Below, in pieces: positions 1-9,301 of a stretch of 64,000 nucleotides of DNA (positions are counted from its first letter, which is position 1; the number at the start of each line of letters is the position of its first letter). This DNA comes from Catalinimonas niigatensis (GTDB lineage Bacteria > Bacteroidota > Bacteroidia > Cytophagales > Cyclobacteriaceae), in contig NZ_CP119422.1 in the NCBI RefSeq assembly GCF_030506285.1, forward strand, positions 868,001-932,000. The letters are read 5' to 3'. The position numbers and the translations under genes are program-made. Under the pieces are notes generated by a model that searched no databases, was not told the DNA's origin, and was given only the letters and a program-made list of their open reading frames with translations.

Positions 1-1636
1 ACTTCGTATTGAGTTAGATAAACCTATTGTAGAACGTGATATAGAGGAACCCCTCAGCAGTATGTTGTTTCCAGGTAGCAGCAATGGTAGCATTGGTTTG
101 ATAGGTTTAAATGAAGCGATAAAAAAAGCAAAAGAAGATGACAGGATTAAAGGAATATATCTGGATGCTGGCATCTCTTTAGCCGGTTTTGCTTCACTTA
201 AAGAAATCAGGAATTCACTACTTGACTTTAAAGAATCAGGTAAATTCATTATTGCATACAGCGAGATTTTATCTGAACGAGCTTATTATCTTACCTCCAT
301 TGCCGATTATATTTATTTACATCCTTTAGGTGATCTTGAGTTTAATGGATTGGTTGTAGAAGTTACTTTCATTAAAAATATGCTGGAAAAATTGGGCGTT
401 GAACCTCAGGTTTTTAGAGTAGGTGATTTCAAAAGTGCGATTGAACCTTTGACCCGAACTGATATGAGCGATTCAAGCCGCCTACAGACACAGGAATATG
501 TAAGTAATATGTATAATGTATTTTTAGAAGAAATATCTGCCTCCCGTAATATACCTGTCGTAACACTACGTGAGATAGCCGATTCAATGAAAGTAAGGTC
601 TCCAGAAGAAGCAAAAACCTATGGTCTTATCACTGACACTGCGTATTATGACATAGTACTTCAGACAATAGCAAAAGAACTGAATCTAGAAGACTCAGTG
701 GAACTCAATGAAGACGATATTAATTTTGTTTCTCTTAAGAATTATGAAAAGGCCATTGGACAAGAAACGGAAGACTATACAAGAAATCGTGTAGCTGTGA
801 TCGTTGCTACAGGTACTATTATTAATGGTGAAGGAGAAGGTTCTGTAATTGGAGGTGAAACCTTTGCCAAAGAAATTCGCAAAGCCCGGTTGGATGATAA
901 TATCAAAGCGATAGTGCTTAGAATTAATTCTGGAGGTGGAAGTGCACTAGCCTCTGACATTATGTGGAGAGAAATTCAGTTGGCTAAAAAAGTTAAACCA
1001 GTGATTGCTTCTATGTCAGATGTAGCTGCGTCAGGAGGATATTATATGGCTATGGGCTGCGATACTATCGTTGCACACCCCAACACCATTACTGGCTCCA
1101 TTGGTATATTTGGTGTAGTTCCTAATGCACAAGAACTTCTTCAAAAGATTGGTGTCACTACTGACTACGTACAAACTGGCCAGTTTTCTAACCTTTTTAG
1201 TTTAACTCGGCCTATGTCATCTAATGGAAAACAAATTATTCAAAATCAGGTAGAGCAAGGATATGAGGATTTTACCCGCAAAGCTGCTAATGGTCGTAAC
1301 ATGTCTCAGGCGCAACTAAAATCTGTTGCTTCCGGAAGAGTCTGGAGTGGCGTGGAAGCCAAAGAGAAAAATCTGATTGATGTATTTGGAGGATTAGATG
1401 TTGCTATTGAGATTGCTTTGGATAAAGCAGGATTAGAAGATGATTACCAGATAAAATATTACCCTAAACAGAAGACCTTTTTTGAGCAAATTATGACGGA
1501 ACTGGGGCAAGAAATCCGGGTTTATCAATTGAAAAGAGAGCTAGGTATTGCCTATCCTTTTATTCATAAACTCAAAGAATTAGAGTATTTGCAGGGTATA
1601 CAAGCCAGAATGCCATTCGAAATTGAAGTTAAGTAA
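1..1636 (+). CDS. sppA: Signal peptide peptidase SppA, 67K type (5' partial)
   Basis: Membrane-bound serine protease that degrades cleaved signal peptides in the envelope. The reading frame is open from base 2 without a start, so the N-terminus and its membrane anchor lie off the left edge. Two tandem ClpP/crotonase-like domains are visible. Counting from the first internal Met at base 62, the catalytic lysine is K124 in VGDFKSAIEPL and the nucleophile is S324 in DVAASGGYYMA, as in the Lys/Ser dyad of E. coli SppA. The glycine-rich INSGGGSALASD motif precedes the serine. The C-terminus appears complete, and a strong hairpin terminator follows. The call is firm; only the start is missing. Confidence 0.95.
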   Translation, partial: LRIELDKPIVERDIEEPLSSMLFPGSSNGSIGLIGLNEAIKKAKEDDRIKGIYLDAGISLAGFASLKEIRNSLLDFKESGKFIIAYSEILSERAYYLTSIADYIYLHPLGDLEFNGLVVEVTFIKNMLEKLGVEPQVFRVGDFKSAIEPLTRTDMSDSSRLQTQEYVSNMYNVFLEEISASRNIPVVTLREIADSMKVRSPEEAKTYGLITDTAYYDIVLQTIAKELNLEDSVELNEDDINFVSLKNYEKAIGQETEDYTRNRVAVIVATGTIINGEGEGSVIGGETFAKEIRKARLDDNIKAIVLRINSGGGSALASDIMWREIQLAKKVKPVIASMSDVAASGGYYMAMGCDTIVAHPNTITGSIGIFGVVPNAQELLQKIGVTTDYVQTGQFSNLFSLTRPMSSNGKQIIQNQVEQGYEDFTRKAANGRNMSQAQLKSVASGRVWSGVEAKEKNLIDVFGGLDVAIEIALDKAGLEDDYQIKYYPKQKTFFEQIMTELGQEIRVYQLKRELGIAYPFIHKLKELEYLQGIQARMPFEIEVK

Positions 1637-1727
1637 CTATTCTATTTTAATACTTTCTTCTTTTATTACCTGGAAAGCATCTTACTAAGTAGTTGCAAGT
1701 GAATTTACTCTGGAAAATAAGAAGCAT

Positions 1728-1765
1728 AAAGAAAGACCATCTCAATTAAGAAACGGTCTTTCTTT
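1728..1765. terminator. Intrinsic terminator between sppA and the convergent gene
   Basis: An 11-bp perfect stem (AAAGAAAGACC at 1728-1738 with GGTCTTTCTTT at 1755-1765) is closed by a 16-base loop. The stem ends in A/T runs on both sides, so it could serve both sppA on the plus strand and the convergent minus-strand gene. Confidence 0.75.
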
Positions 1766-1813
1766 AATGTTTCAATGATATTTCTCTCTTATATACTGTA
1801 GGAACTTTTTTTA

Positions 1814-2701
1814 TTAAAGATTTAATGATCTTAGAACGCTTAAAGCTTTATGATAACCTGTTCTTAAATTTTCATGCTTTTCAGTAGAAGATCTTAAAGA
1901 CAAAACGGGTAGATTGTTATCAAAAATATCTGAATGAAACGTCCTCACCTGAATGCCCGCAATATCTTGAAGTATTCCAAAGCGAATAAAGTTATCATCT
2001 GCGAAGCTGGAAATTTCCTTAATTAAAGCATTGTCATAGGGAAGCGCATAAAATATTTCATTAACATTTTCGCGAACACAAAACCTCTTCATTCGCTCTA
2101 GATCACCCATGACCAAAGGATGATTTGTATTATTATCAAAAAAACCAGCAAAATGATACCCTGAAGATTTACCTTCTGTAAAATAGCGATGGAGGTTTAG
2201 CCCACTTGGTGTATATCCCACAATAACTACTCTATGTTTATTTTTTTCCAGATTACAAATATAACGATAGACTAATAAAATAATGCTTTTAATTCCCACA
2301 GAAAAAGCAATAAATAAGAGGTAAATGTCAGTAAGGAAAGTAAATGAAAACGTATTAAGACCTATTATTAGAGCTAACGAAGCGGATAAAGGTAAGTGAA
2401 GCAAAGATAATCTAAATGTGTAACCAAATATTTTTCTTATTCTCCGATGGTGATCCATTGAATAAGCATCTGCAAACAGGTTAATGATAACCCAAACAAG
2501 TAACCAGGCGAAAGCAAATGATGAATATCCAGGATTATTATATTCCGTAACATCTTGCTGTAACCATAATGATAAATTAAAAGAAAAAGTTATGGCTATA
2601 ATATCTACGATAACCAGCAGCACAATAAGAGCTTTGGAGTATTGATTTGGTCTTAGTTTACTAATCATGTTCATTGAAAAATGATTTAATTCTATAGTCA
2701 A
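1814..2701 (-). CDS. Truncated exopolysaccharide glycosylphosphotransferase (membrane and nucleotide-binding-like part only)
   Basis: This 295-residue protein has about four hydrophobic segments (roughly residues 20-45, 60-80, 95-115 and 120-145). A Rossmann-like region follows, with RVVIVGYTPSG near residue 155 and a terminal LPVLSLR motif. That order matches the N-terminal part of WcaJ-type initiating sugar-phosphate transferases (CoA-binding-like domain). In the family, LPVLSLR is followed by the catalytic bacterial sugar transferase domain. Here the frame stops about 25 residues later and no such domain is encoded downstream. It therefore probably cannot transfer a sugar phosphate. It may be a decayed gene or a stand-alone regulatory or scaffold form. 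Confidence 0.7.
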   Translation of the reverse strand: MTIELNHFSMNMISKLRPNQYSKALIVLLVIVDIIAITFSFNLSLWLQQDVTEYNNPGYSSFAFAWLLVWVIINLFADAYSMDHHRRIRKIFGYTFRLSLLHLPLSASLALIIGLNTFSFTFLTDIYLLFIAFSVGIKSIILLVYRYICNLEKNKHRVVIVGYTPSGLNLHRYFTEGKSSGYHFAGFFDNNTNHPLVMGDLERMKRFCVRENVNEIFYALPYDNALIKEISSFADDNFIRFGILQDIAGIQVRTFHSDIFDNNLPVLSLRSSTEKHENLRTGYHKALSVLRSLNL

Positions 2702-3366
2702 AAAAATTATATAGGACTTACTGAAAAAAATAAATATTATCTTTTGTTAAATAAGTTACATGCTTAAAGAGCAATGTTTCCACATTTGATAAACCAAGCA
2801 ACACTTATTAATTTATTTAAGACAAAAATAAAAAAAAAGAAGAATATTACACCATACATTGTAAAAAATTTTAATAAAAATATTCTAATTATGCAATAAG
2901 TAGTTTTTAAAGTATTTCGAGTAGTTACTATAAAACCTACACTCAAATAAGTGTAATTTTTATCAAATTATATACTATGAAGGGTAATTATTAACATAAT
3001 TAAAAAAAGACATATTAAATATTAATGTTTTGTTTAAAAAATAGCTTAAAAAATTGCATCTTGTTTATTTGAAATATGAAATGGTTTTCTTTAAATTCCT
3101 TACACTACTACGTATGAAACAGCGTATTTGTTTATATAAATCTTACTGCCTATTTGTACTATGAAAAGATAAATTTTTTATTACTCAAAAAAATTATGTA
3201 TAAGCTTCCACATATCTTTTTAGTATCAACATTATACAAAGCATCATAAACCGTTCCAAAAAATCTGATCTCAGCCTTTATTCCTATAGTATGAATAATT
3301 CATCATAAAGCAGGTTAGTAAAGCTGGATAAGCAATTATTTAGAGTTTATTTTTCATAGGATTTAA
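2702..3366. other. AT-rich intergenic region without recognisable gene
   Basis: About 660 bases, strongly AT-rich, with many A and T runs and only short open frames. I see no transposase remnant, RNA gene or repeat array. It separates the truncated transferase gene from an SDR pseudogene, and the whole stretch from 1.8 to 3.95 kb looks eroded. Confidence 0.5.
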
Positions 3367-3941
3367 AACTACTACTCTACTGGTGAAAAAATTACTATTC
3401 AAAGGAGTAAAATAAAAGGTTGTCAGGCAGTCGCTTCCTGCCTTGGACATAGTCCGATCTGGAAGGGCATTTATGGAAAACCCAGGACATTGGTGACAGA
3501 TACCGTTCGCCTGTTATGTAATACCATCAAAAAAAATCAGCCTGAAGTACCCATAAAGTTTGTATTGATGAATACGGCAGGCAATAGAAACAGAGGTTTG
3601 AATGAAGCTATTTCATTTGGAGAAAAAGCGGTGATTGGTCTACTTCGCTTATTATTGCCTCCACATCCGGACAATGAAAAAGCGGCTGACTATTTAAGGA
3701 TAAACATTGGTAAAAAAGATCCATCCACCGAATGGGTAGTGGTTCGACTGGATAGTCTGATCAACGAAGCCAGTATAACGGATTATGCGTTGTTTGTTTC
3801 ACCTACAAGGAGTGCCATTTTTAACGCAGGCAAAAGCAGTCGCATAAATGTTGGGCATTTATGGCTAAGCTTATTAATGATCGTGGCACATGGAATGTAT
3901 GGAAGGATCAAATGCCCGTAATTTATAATGTAGAAATATAA
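3367..3941 (+). pseudogene. NAD(P)-binding SDR/NmrA-like protein, 5'-truncated and frameshifted
   Basis: The open frame from 3367 has no credible start, and recognisable protein begins near 3418 (GCQAVASCLGHSPIWKG, then LVTDTVRLLCNTIKKN). This resembles the middle of NAD(P)H-binding epimerase-like proteins, but the N-terminal glycine-rich nucleotide-binding motif is absent. At about 3853 the frame is lost: the sequence reads NVGHLWLSLL, while the neighbouring frame continues sensibly as FMAKLINDRGTWNVWKDQMP and ends at 3939-3941. One missing T in a T run explains this. Two independent lesions make it a pseudogene. Confidence 0.75.
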
Positions 3942-4037
3942 AAAATAACGCCTGATCATTTCAGAAAAAAAATTTACTTAACTGCGTTACCAGATCCTGA
4001 CTTGCTGGTCTCATCTACAGAACAAACCTACAGCAAG

Positions 4038-4424
4038 ATGGAAACAGCCATTATAGTCGCCGGGACGCCGGTCGTCAGGATCATGTTAGGACTTATCATG
4101 GTATCGGTCCCTTCTTATGCCTTCCTGAACAAAGATTTTCCACCCAAACAGCCGGAGAAAGCCCAAAGGCTGATGCATAGCTTCAGGGAGAGTGGTTATC
4201 TGCTCTATTTCATACAGAGCACAGAACTGCTGATGGGACTTCTGCTCCTAAGCGGTTATTTCACGCCGCTGGCAGCGCTCATCCTAATGCCTGTCTCCAT
4301 CAACATCCTTTTGTTTCACCTTTTTCTGGCACCACCCATCGGAGCTGGTATCTTAATCTTTCTGATGAATGTCTTACTGCTCTGGGCCTGTCGTGCCGAT
4401 TATATGGCTCTCTTACATCCCTGA
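4038..4424 (+). CDS. DoxX-like integral membrane protein
   Basis: Small membrane protein of about 128 residues with four hydrophobic segments. It carries the family's pattern: an N-terminal RIMLGLIMV helix, a central ELLMGLLLLSGYFTPLAAL helix pair and a C-terminal NILLFHLFLAPP segment. The start at 4038 (METAIIVAG) is preferred over the upstream TTG at 4002, because the extra residues are hydrophilic and unlike the family. DoxX-family proteins are linked to quinone or thiol redox processes, but the function of this subfamily is unknown. It stands alone, about 75 bases before the DUF6249 operon. Confidence 0.8.
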   Translation: METAIIVAGTPVVRIMLGLIMVSVPSYAFLNKDFPPKQPEKAQRLMHSFRESGYLLYFIQSTELLMGLLLLSGYFTPLAALILMPVSINILLFHLFLAPPIGAGILIFLMNVLLLWACRADYMALLHP

Positions 4425-4497
4425 GGTTGGGGCTAGTATGCAATCAAAAAGTAAAAGGAAAGAATCACTACATTGATTATAGCTAAATACAGAAAAA

Positions 4498-4875
4498 ATG
4501 GATAAAGATATAATAGGCCTTTTGATAGCCCTGGTTGCGATCATCGGAGGACTGGGTTTACCCTTCTTTGTATTGTATCAGCAGAACAGAGAAAGACGTG
4601 CCCTGATTGAAAAAGGCATGGACCCCAATCTGGTACATAGATGGGCCCGCAGTAAGCCAGGAGCCAAACGTTCTGGTCCGACACATGGCCCTTTGCTGTG
4701 GGGTTCTTTACTGGTAGGCATAGGATTGGGAATACTTCTGGGATTTGGCGTATCGTACTTTACAGGTATAAACAATCCCATCGTTGTCAATGGTACGGCA
4801 GTATTATTTGGCGGGCTTGCGTTGATTGTATATCATGGATACTGGAAAAAACATGAGGGTAAAAAAGCGGACTAA
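4498..4875 (+). CDS. DUF6249 membrane protein
   Basis: A 125-residue protein with an N-terminal helix (about 5-27), a charged cytoplasmic stretch (QQNRERRALIEKGMDP) and two C-terminal helices (about 70-90 and 97-112), the layout of DUF6249. Its stop codon shares one base with the start of the downstream sigma gene (TAATG). The two genes are therefore translationally coupled. In Bacteroidota this family commonly precedes an ECF sigma factor, so it probably works in that signalling unit. Its molecular role is unknown. Confidence 0.8.
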   Translation: MDKDIIGLLIALVAIIGGLGLPFFVLYQQNRERRALIEKGMDPNLVHRWARSKPGAKRSGPTHGPLLWGSLLVGIGLGILLGFGVSYFTGINNPIVVNGTAVLFGGLALIVYHGYWKKHEGKKAD

Positions 4876-5435
4876 TGGAGCTGCTTTACATCCGGGAAAT
4901 TCTTGAGGGAAATACCTCCCGCTTTGCTTATTTTGTGGAAACTTACAAGGATATGGCCTATTCCGTGGCATTCAGCGTAGTCAACCACAAAGAAGAAGCC
5001 GAAGATGTGGTGCAGGACGCTTTTGTAAAGGCTTATCAGTCGCTACATACGTTTAGGAAAGAGGCGAAGTTCTCCACCTGGTTTTACAGGATTGTGGTGA
5101 ATACCGCACTGACGAGGATGAAAAGAAATCAGAAGTTCAGTGATATGGCAAATTATGAAGTGTCTGATGCCCTGATAGAAAATACGGCAGAAGCCTACCA
5201 GCAACTGGCACTTGCCGAACAAAGAAAGTATATTGATCTTGCGCTGGCAGAACTAAACAATGAAGACAGGCTGACCCTTACTCTTTATTATCTGCATGAA
5301 TGTACGATGGAGGAGGTAAGTGAAATCAGCGGTATTCCTACGGAAAATCTGAAAATGAAAATGCATAGAGCCAGAAAGAAAATGTACTTTGTGTTAAGTA
5401 AGTTACTGAACTCGGATTCTAAAAGTTTGATGTGA
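4875..5435 (+). CDS. ECF RNA polymerase sigma factor
   Basis: A 186-residue group 4 sigma-70 factor. Region 2 runs from about residue 10 to 85, with AEDVVQDAFVKAYQSL and FSTWFYRIVVNTALTRMKR for core binding and -10 recognition. Region 4 runs from about 120 to 180, with a helix-turn-helix including MEEVSEISGIPTENLKMKMH. Its start overlaps the preceding stop by one base, and its own stop overlaps the next start. The three genes form a tight operon. The last gene product is a good candidate for its membrane-bound partner, but no classical anti-sigma motif is visible. Confidence 0.92.
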   Translation: MELLYIREILEGNTSRFAYFVETYKDMAYSVAFSVVNHKEEAEDVVQDAFVKAYQSLHTFRKEAKFSTWFYRIVVNTALTRMKRNQKFSDMANYEVSDALIENTAEAYQQLALAEQRKYIDLALAELNNEDRLTLTLYYLHECTMEEVSEISGIPTENLKMKMHRARKKMYFVLSKLLNSDSKSLM

Positions 5436-5797
5436 TGGAAGAGGAAAAGATAGATAAGCTCAGCCATGAGATGTTTGTTCACCGACGGATGGAAATTCCC
5501 AATCCTGATTTTACTTCCGGAGTAATGCAGGCCATAGAGCAAGTCAACTATGCGAAGGCAAGGCGCCGGCTTTTTCTAAGCTGGCTTCTGGCTGTACTTG
5601 TGGCAGAGCTCTCCATTGCTTTGCTGCTGTGGTCATTTGGTGTTACCCTGGGCGACCTGACGGAGCTTCCTGACCTTCTTCTGCATGCTACCAAACAGGT
5701 ATTTGACTGGATGATGGTACATCATTACCTGATTATTCCCCTTGCCATTGTCCTGATCCTGAAAAGGATCATTGAATCCAAACTGAAATATTCGTAA
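5435..5797 (+). CDS. Small two-helix membrane protein, possible sigma partner
   Basis: About 120 residues: a soluble N-terminal part (about 1-45) and two transmembrane segments (about 47-70 and 95-113). The ATG at 5435 overlaps the sigma factor stop (TGATG). A GTG one codon upstream is also possible. A short cytoplasmic region followed by membrane helices, encoded directly after an ECF sigma factor, fits an anti-sigma or membrane tether. I see no zinc-binding anti-sigma motif (HXXXCXXC). The function is inferred from position only. Confidence 0.7.
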   Translation: MEEEKIDKLSHEMFVHRRMEIPNPDFTSGVMQAIEQVNYAKARRRLFLSWLLAVLVAELSIALLLWSFGVTLGDLTELPDLLLHATKQVFDWMMVHHYLIIPLAIVLILKRIIESKLKYS

Positions 5798-5813
5798 ACG
5801 CTCAGCAAAAGCA

Positions 5814-5843
5814 AAGAGGAAACAGATTTCCCTGCTTCCTCTT
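5814..5843. terminator. Hairpin between convergent transcription units
   Basis: Stem AAGAGGAAACAG (5814-5825) pairs with CTGCTTCCTCTT (5832-5843), with one mismatch and a 6-base loop. It lies between the end of the sigma operon and the end of the opposing lipoprotein gene and could terminate both. Confidence 0.6.
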
Positions 5844-5869
5844 CCTAATCTATGTGAAAGTTAATAAGC

Positions 5870-6928
5870 TTAGTCCTTTTCTGAAAGGTAAACGGCTGAG
5901 GCTCCTTCGTAAGTAACATCTACTTTAGGCTTCACATTACAGTATTCACCGGGATAGTTAAAGACTAAAAAGCGTCCGCCTCCATTGGCGCGTTCTGCTA
6001 CATAAAGCATCTTGTCAGTACCAATCACTGCATCTACCGGATTACCCAGCATGGTCTTGTCTCCGGCAATGTGACGTTGCTTATCCATAGAGATGGTATC
6101 CATATCGGCAGTTTCCATCAGTACGTTACTAAAATTTGCAATCACATGTACACCTCCGTCGGTATCACTTTCAGCATCGCCCACATCAGTCAGTACCATA
6201 ATATCCTGCGCTACGTCATAATCTACACCATGCGTTCTGACGATACCATCAATAGCTACAGATTTGGTAGGCATAATCCAGCCTTCAGGATTGCTTAAGA
6301 AATCCTCAAAGACAGCCAGCATATTGGTATTGTCTTTCACAGCGTAAAGGGTTCCTCTTTTAAGTTGGATGCCCCACAGATTGAAGTCTACTTCGTAGAT
6401 TTTATCCAGCGTAATAGCGCTATCACCCAGGGTATAAACGATGAGTTTATTCATATCATCCACATCTTCTGCCACGATCAGTTTATTACCGCTCACGGTA
6501 ATTTCACGACCACTGGTAAAATCAGAAGTACTGCTGTAAGCAGGGGTCACATCTTCGGTACCTTTAAGCTCAGATACCTTTGTATACGCATGAACCACGC
6601 TCTCAGTACGGGAAAGCTGATAAACGATGTCTTTTTCAGCATCATAATAAATACCGTCCGCATCCATACTTCCGGTATTGGCAATGGTTTTTTCAATGTC
6701 TTTAAGATCTTCTACATCAAAAATAGTGAAGTTACTTCCGGTATTAGTAGAAGCAAATAACCATTTGTCGTCCATGTCTTTGGAATCGTCATCATCTTCT
6801 ACTTTGTCTTTGATACCGTCAAAGATATCACTGGCTTCTTTGCAACTGCTGAAGAAGAAGATGGAAAGTGCAAAGAAGAAGCAAGCAGTAACGCGCGTCG
6901 GTGAGAGAATTGATATACTGTTTTTCAT
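5870..6928 (-). CDS. Secreted lipoprotein with beta-propeller-like repeats
   Basis: A 352-residue protein with a lipoprotein signal peptide (hydrophobic 15-27, lipobox FSSC around C29) followed by an Asp-rich linker (DDDDSKDMDD). The rest contains repeated strand-rich segments of the kind DGIYYDAEKDIVYQLSR and HGVDYDVAQDIMVLTDVGD, which resemble YVTN/NHL-type beta-propeller blades. It is probably exported and anchored to a membrane. No catalytic residues can be assigned. It is a single-gene unit on the minus strand. Confidence 0.65.
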   Translation of the reverse strand: MKNSISILSPTRVTACFFFALSIFFFSSCKEASDIFDGIKDKVEDDDDSKDMDDKWLFASTNTGSNFTIFDVEDLKDIEKTIANTGSMDADGIYYDAEKDIVYQLSRTESVVHAYTKVSELKGTEDVTPAYSSTSDFTSGREITVSGNKLIVAEDVDDMNKLIVYTLGDSAITLDKIYEVDFNLWGIQLKRGTLYAVKDNTNMLAVFEDFLSNPEGWIMPTKSVAIDGIVRTHGVDYDVAQDIMVLTDVGDAESDTDGGVHVIANFSNVLMETADMDTISMDKQRHIAGDKTMLGNPVDAVIGTDKMLYVAERANGGGRFLVFNYPGEYCNVKPKVDVTYEGASAVYLSEKD

Positions 6929-7156
6929 AGTTTGTGGTGGATTAGAAATTTAAAAAAATGACTTTCTCTACCTACGAACTAAGTATGCCAAGTGGATTGC
7001 CTGAGTTGAAAATAAATAAAAAATGTGAGAGAAAGGAGAGCGTTTTCTAATATATTAGAAAAAAGAGGGGAGAATGGCTTTCAAACTTGAGCTTTAGTAA
7101 CAGAAAATTTTCTTTGAGAAAATATCAGACATACATCCTTTTAATTTTATGACTTA

Positions 7157-9301
7157 TTATTCCTTTCCACTTGAGTTGTCATAGTCTGGCTTTTCAAGTA
7201 AGAGAAATACCTTATTTATAGTCACACTGCTGCCTGCAAACTGACCTTCAGGTAAGCTGACAGAGGCGGTTTCCTGCTTCTTTTCATTAGTACTAAGCGT
7301 AACTTTGATTTTGTTCAAACGGGTAGTAGGATCGCTCACTGTTATCTTTTTTGAAGTATGATTGACAAGCACAAGACAGGGGTGATTTACTTCTACATTT
7401 AGCTCGTCATGCAACTTAAAATGACCGGCTTCATGGAATACAATGCTGCTGATGTTGAGTTGATGGTGATGTACAGCCTGTACTTCTGAACTATTGGAAA
7501 GTATGCTCAAAGGAAGCTCTTCTGCATAAGCTGTCATTTCGCTGGGGCTACATCCTGGCCTCACCACATAGGCATAGGAAGATTGCGTAGGTTGCAGGCC
7601 GTGGTCAAACCATAGCGAGAAAATCTCTTTACGATAGACAGAATCCGCACCCAAGCCGAATATCTTTTGCAGTTGCCCGCTACGTTCAGTAGCCTGAAGG
7701 CCTACAGCCTGCTGTTCGGGAAAGAGGTAGGCAATGCTGTCGTGCCATATCCAGGAAGGACTTTCCAGTGTTCTTTCTCCTTCTGCCACAGTCTCTCCAT
7801 CTACTATCACTTCTCCGTTTAGCAGACATTGGTTGATGCCTGTCACAATAGGATGTTCATTTCTGGATTGTATGTCTGTACCCAGAGCTACCCACTCCTG
7901 ATCAAACCAGAACCAGGATTTTTTGGCCTGTGTATCTTTGACATCCAGATGCATAGTAGAGATACCATAGGTACTGTCGCTTACACCGCCTACAAAGGAG
8001 GTAGATTGGGTGGAGCGTCCTTTCATACTAAAGGCATGGTGCGGACTGGTCACGCCCGGCAGGCGGGCCCAATCCCATACCGGAAAGATTTCCTGGTACT
8101 CATCTCCTCTGCGGTAAATATATGTCAAACCATAAGGCAAATAATAGCCATACAGATTTTCCGTATTGACGTCCATCTCCATGCCTACCGTACGTTCTGA
8201 ACACATTCTGAGCGAAGTAAAATAAGCATCGCGATGATGTGCGGTATAGTCTGATCTCCAAAAATGCCGATTACCCTGAATCGCCTGCGGTTGCTGATGC
8301 AGGATGCGCTGCCGCGAAGTCTGGTAAGCCTCCCTATAAGCAGAATCGGCGATGATAAAATGTTCCAGTTGAGGGACCAGTATATCCGCATCCGGATCAA
8401 AGCTACTGGACCTTCCTACCTGTCGGCCGCGAACATTATAATCCAGCACCTCACGGTGAACCATCCAGCGCATGCCTTGCAGGTAGTAATTTCTCAGCAC
8501 CTGCATTTGCTCCTCTGTAAAAGCAAACTGGGTATCCCGCACCATATAAGCCAGCCAGATACTTTCTTTTAAGAAGCCATGTCCGTAACTTCCATTGTAC
8601 AAGAAGGCCCCATGCTGATGAAAGCTGTAATCCTGCTGTATGCCTTCCTCAGGGGTGATATGTACCTGTTTCATGATGCCAGCCACTCCGCTGGAAATAC
8701 GTGCTGCATTTCTCTCCAAAACTCCCCGATACAGTACTGAAACCGACACCAGCGTCCGGTTTGATCCGGTCATGCTAGGCGCTTCGGTCAGATCATTAAT
8801 CATTTTGTCAAGCAATGCTTCTTCAATATGGCCTTGCAAAAGCAAAGCAATGACGTTGAAGTAAAATTGTTTAGCAATGACATTCTTGTACCAGTTGATA
8901 CAGTGTGGATTGACCTGATACCAATACTGTAATGCGTTTACAATGCCAGACTTTAAGGCTGCATCCTGATGCAGTTTGTCTTCAGGATGGCTGTAGGCAT
9001 AGGTCATGATCAGTATCCTGTCCAGAGCCACCAGAGGATTCCATTCATTGTCCTGATCGGCATAGTCAACATCAGTCCAGGCACCATTGGCTTGTAAGCT
9101 GTGAAGATATTCTGCTGTCTTACTGAAATCAGAAGAAATATATCTTTCAGTTCTGATCAAAAAGCCTTTTTCTTCCAGAGCATCTTGGATCAGGCGCTGC
9201 CGGAGTACTTCAATTTCATCATTTGCCGCAGCAACAGGCACCACATACAGCAAGAAATATAGCATGATCCCGGCAATTTTAGCAATAGGCAATGCACGCA
9301 T
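7157..9301 (-). CDS. Polysaccharide lyase family 8 (chondroitin AC/hyaluronate lyase type)
   Basis: A 714-residue secreted enzyme with a signal peptide (about 1-26), an alpha/alpha toroid N-terminal half and a beta-sandwich C-terminal half. It cleaves uronic-acid-containing polysaccharides by beta-elimination. Catalytic residues align with chondroitinase AC: N181 (TGSNRTLVS), H230 and Y239 (FHQHGAFLYNGSYG, matching the His-to-Tyr spacing of nine) and the arginines in VRGRQVGRSSS (about 293 and 297). The VNTENLYGYYLPYG motif supplies the family's conserved Glu. The exact substrate (chondroitin, hyaluronan or xanthan) cannot be set from sequence alone. There is no SusC/D pair beside it. Confidence 0.9.
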   Translation of the reverse strand: MRALPIAKIAGIMLYFLLYVVPVAAANDEIEVLRQRLIQDALEEKGFLIRTERYISSDFSKTAEYLHSLQANGAWTDVDYADQDNEWNPLVALDRILIMTYAYSHPEDKLHQDAALKSGIVNALQYWYQVNPHCINWYKNVIAKQFYFNVIALLLQGHIEEALLDKMINDLTEAPSMTGSNRTLVSVSVLYRGVLERNAARISSGVAGIMKQVHITPEEGIQQDYSFHQHGAFLYNGSYGHGFLKESIWLAYMVRDTQFAFTEEQMQVLRNYYLQGMRWMVHREVLDYNVRGRQVGRSSSFDPDADILVPQLEHFIIADSAYREAYQTSRQRILHQQPQAIQGNRHFWRSDYTAHHRDAYFTSLRMCSERTVGMEMDVNTENLYGYYLPYGLTYIYRRGDEYQEIFPVWDWARLPGVTSPHHAFSMKGRSTQSTSFVGGVSDSTYGISTMHLDVKDTQAKKSWFWFDQEWVALGTDIQSRNEHPIVTGINQCLLNGEVIVDGETVAEGERTLESPSWIWHDSIAYLFPEQQAVGLQATERSGQLQKIFGLGADSVYRKEIFSLWFDHGLQPTQSSYAYVVRPGCSPSEMTAYAEELPLSILSNSSEVQAVHHHQLNISSIVFHEAGHFKLHDELNVEVNHPCLVLVNHTSKKITVSDPTTRLNKIKVTLSTNEKKQETASVSLPEGQFAGSSVTINKVFLLLEKPDYDNSSGKE

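Noticed and set aside
2764-2946. 60-codon minus-strand frame with hydrophobic stretch
   Set aside because: Comes from AT-rich spacer DNA (TTT-rich codons) with no start context or similarity.
6071-6760. Plus-strand frames opposite the lipoprotein gene
   Set aside because: Antisense shadows of the 352-aa lipoprotein; no independent signals.
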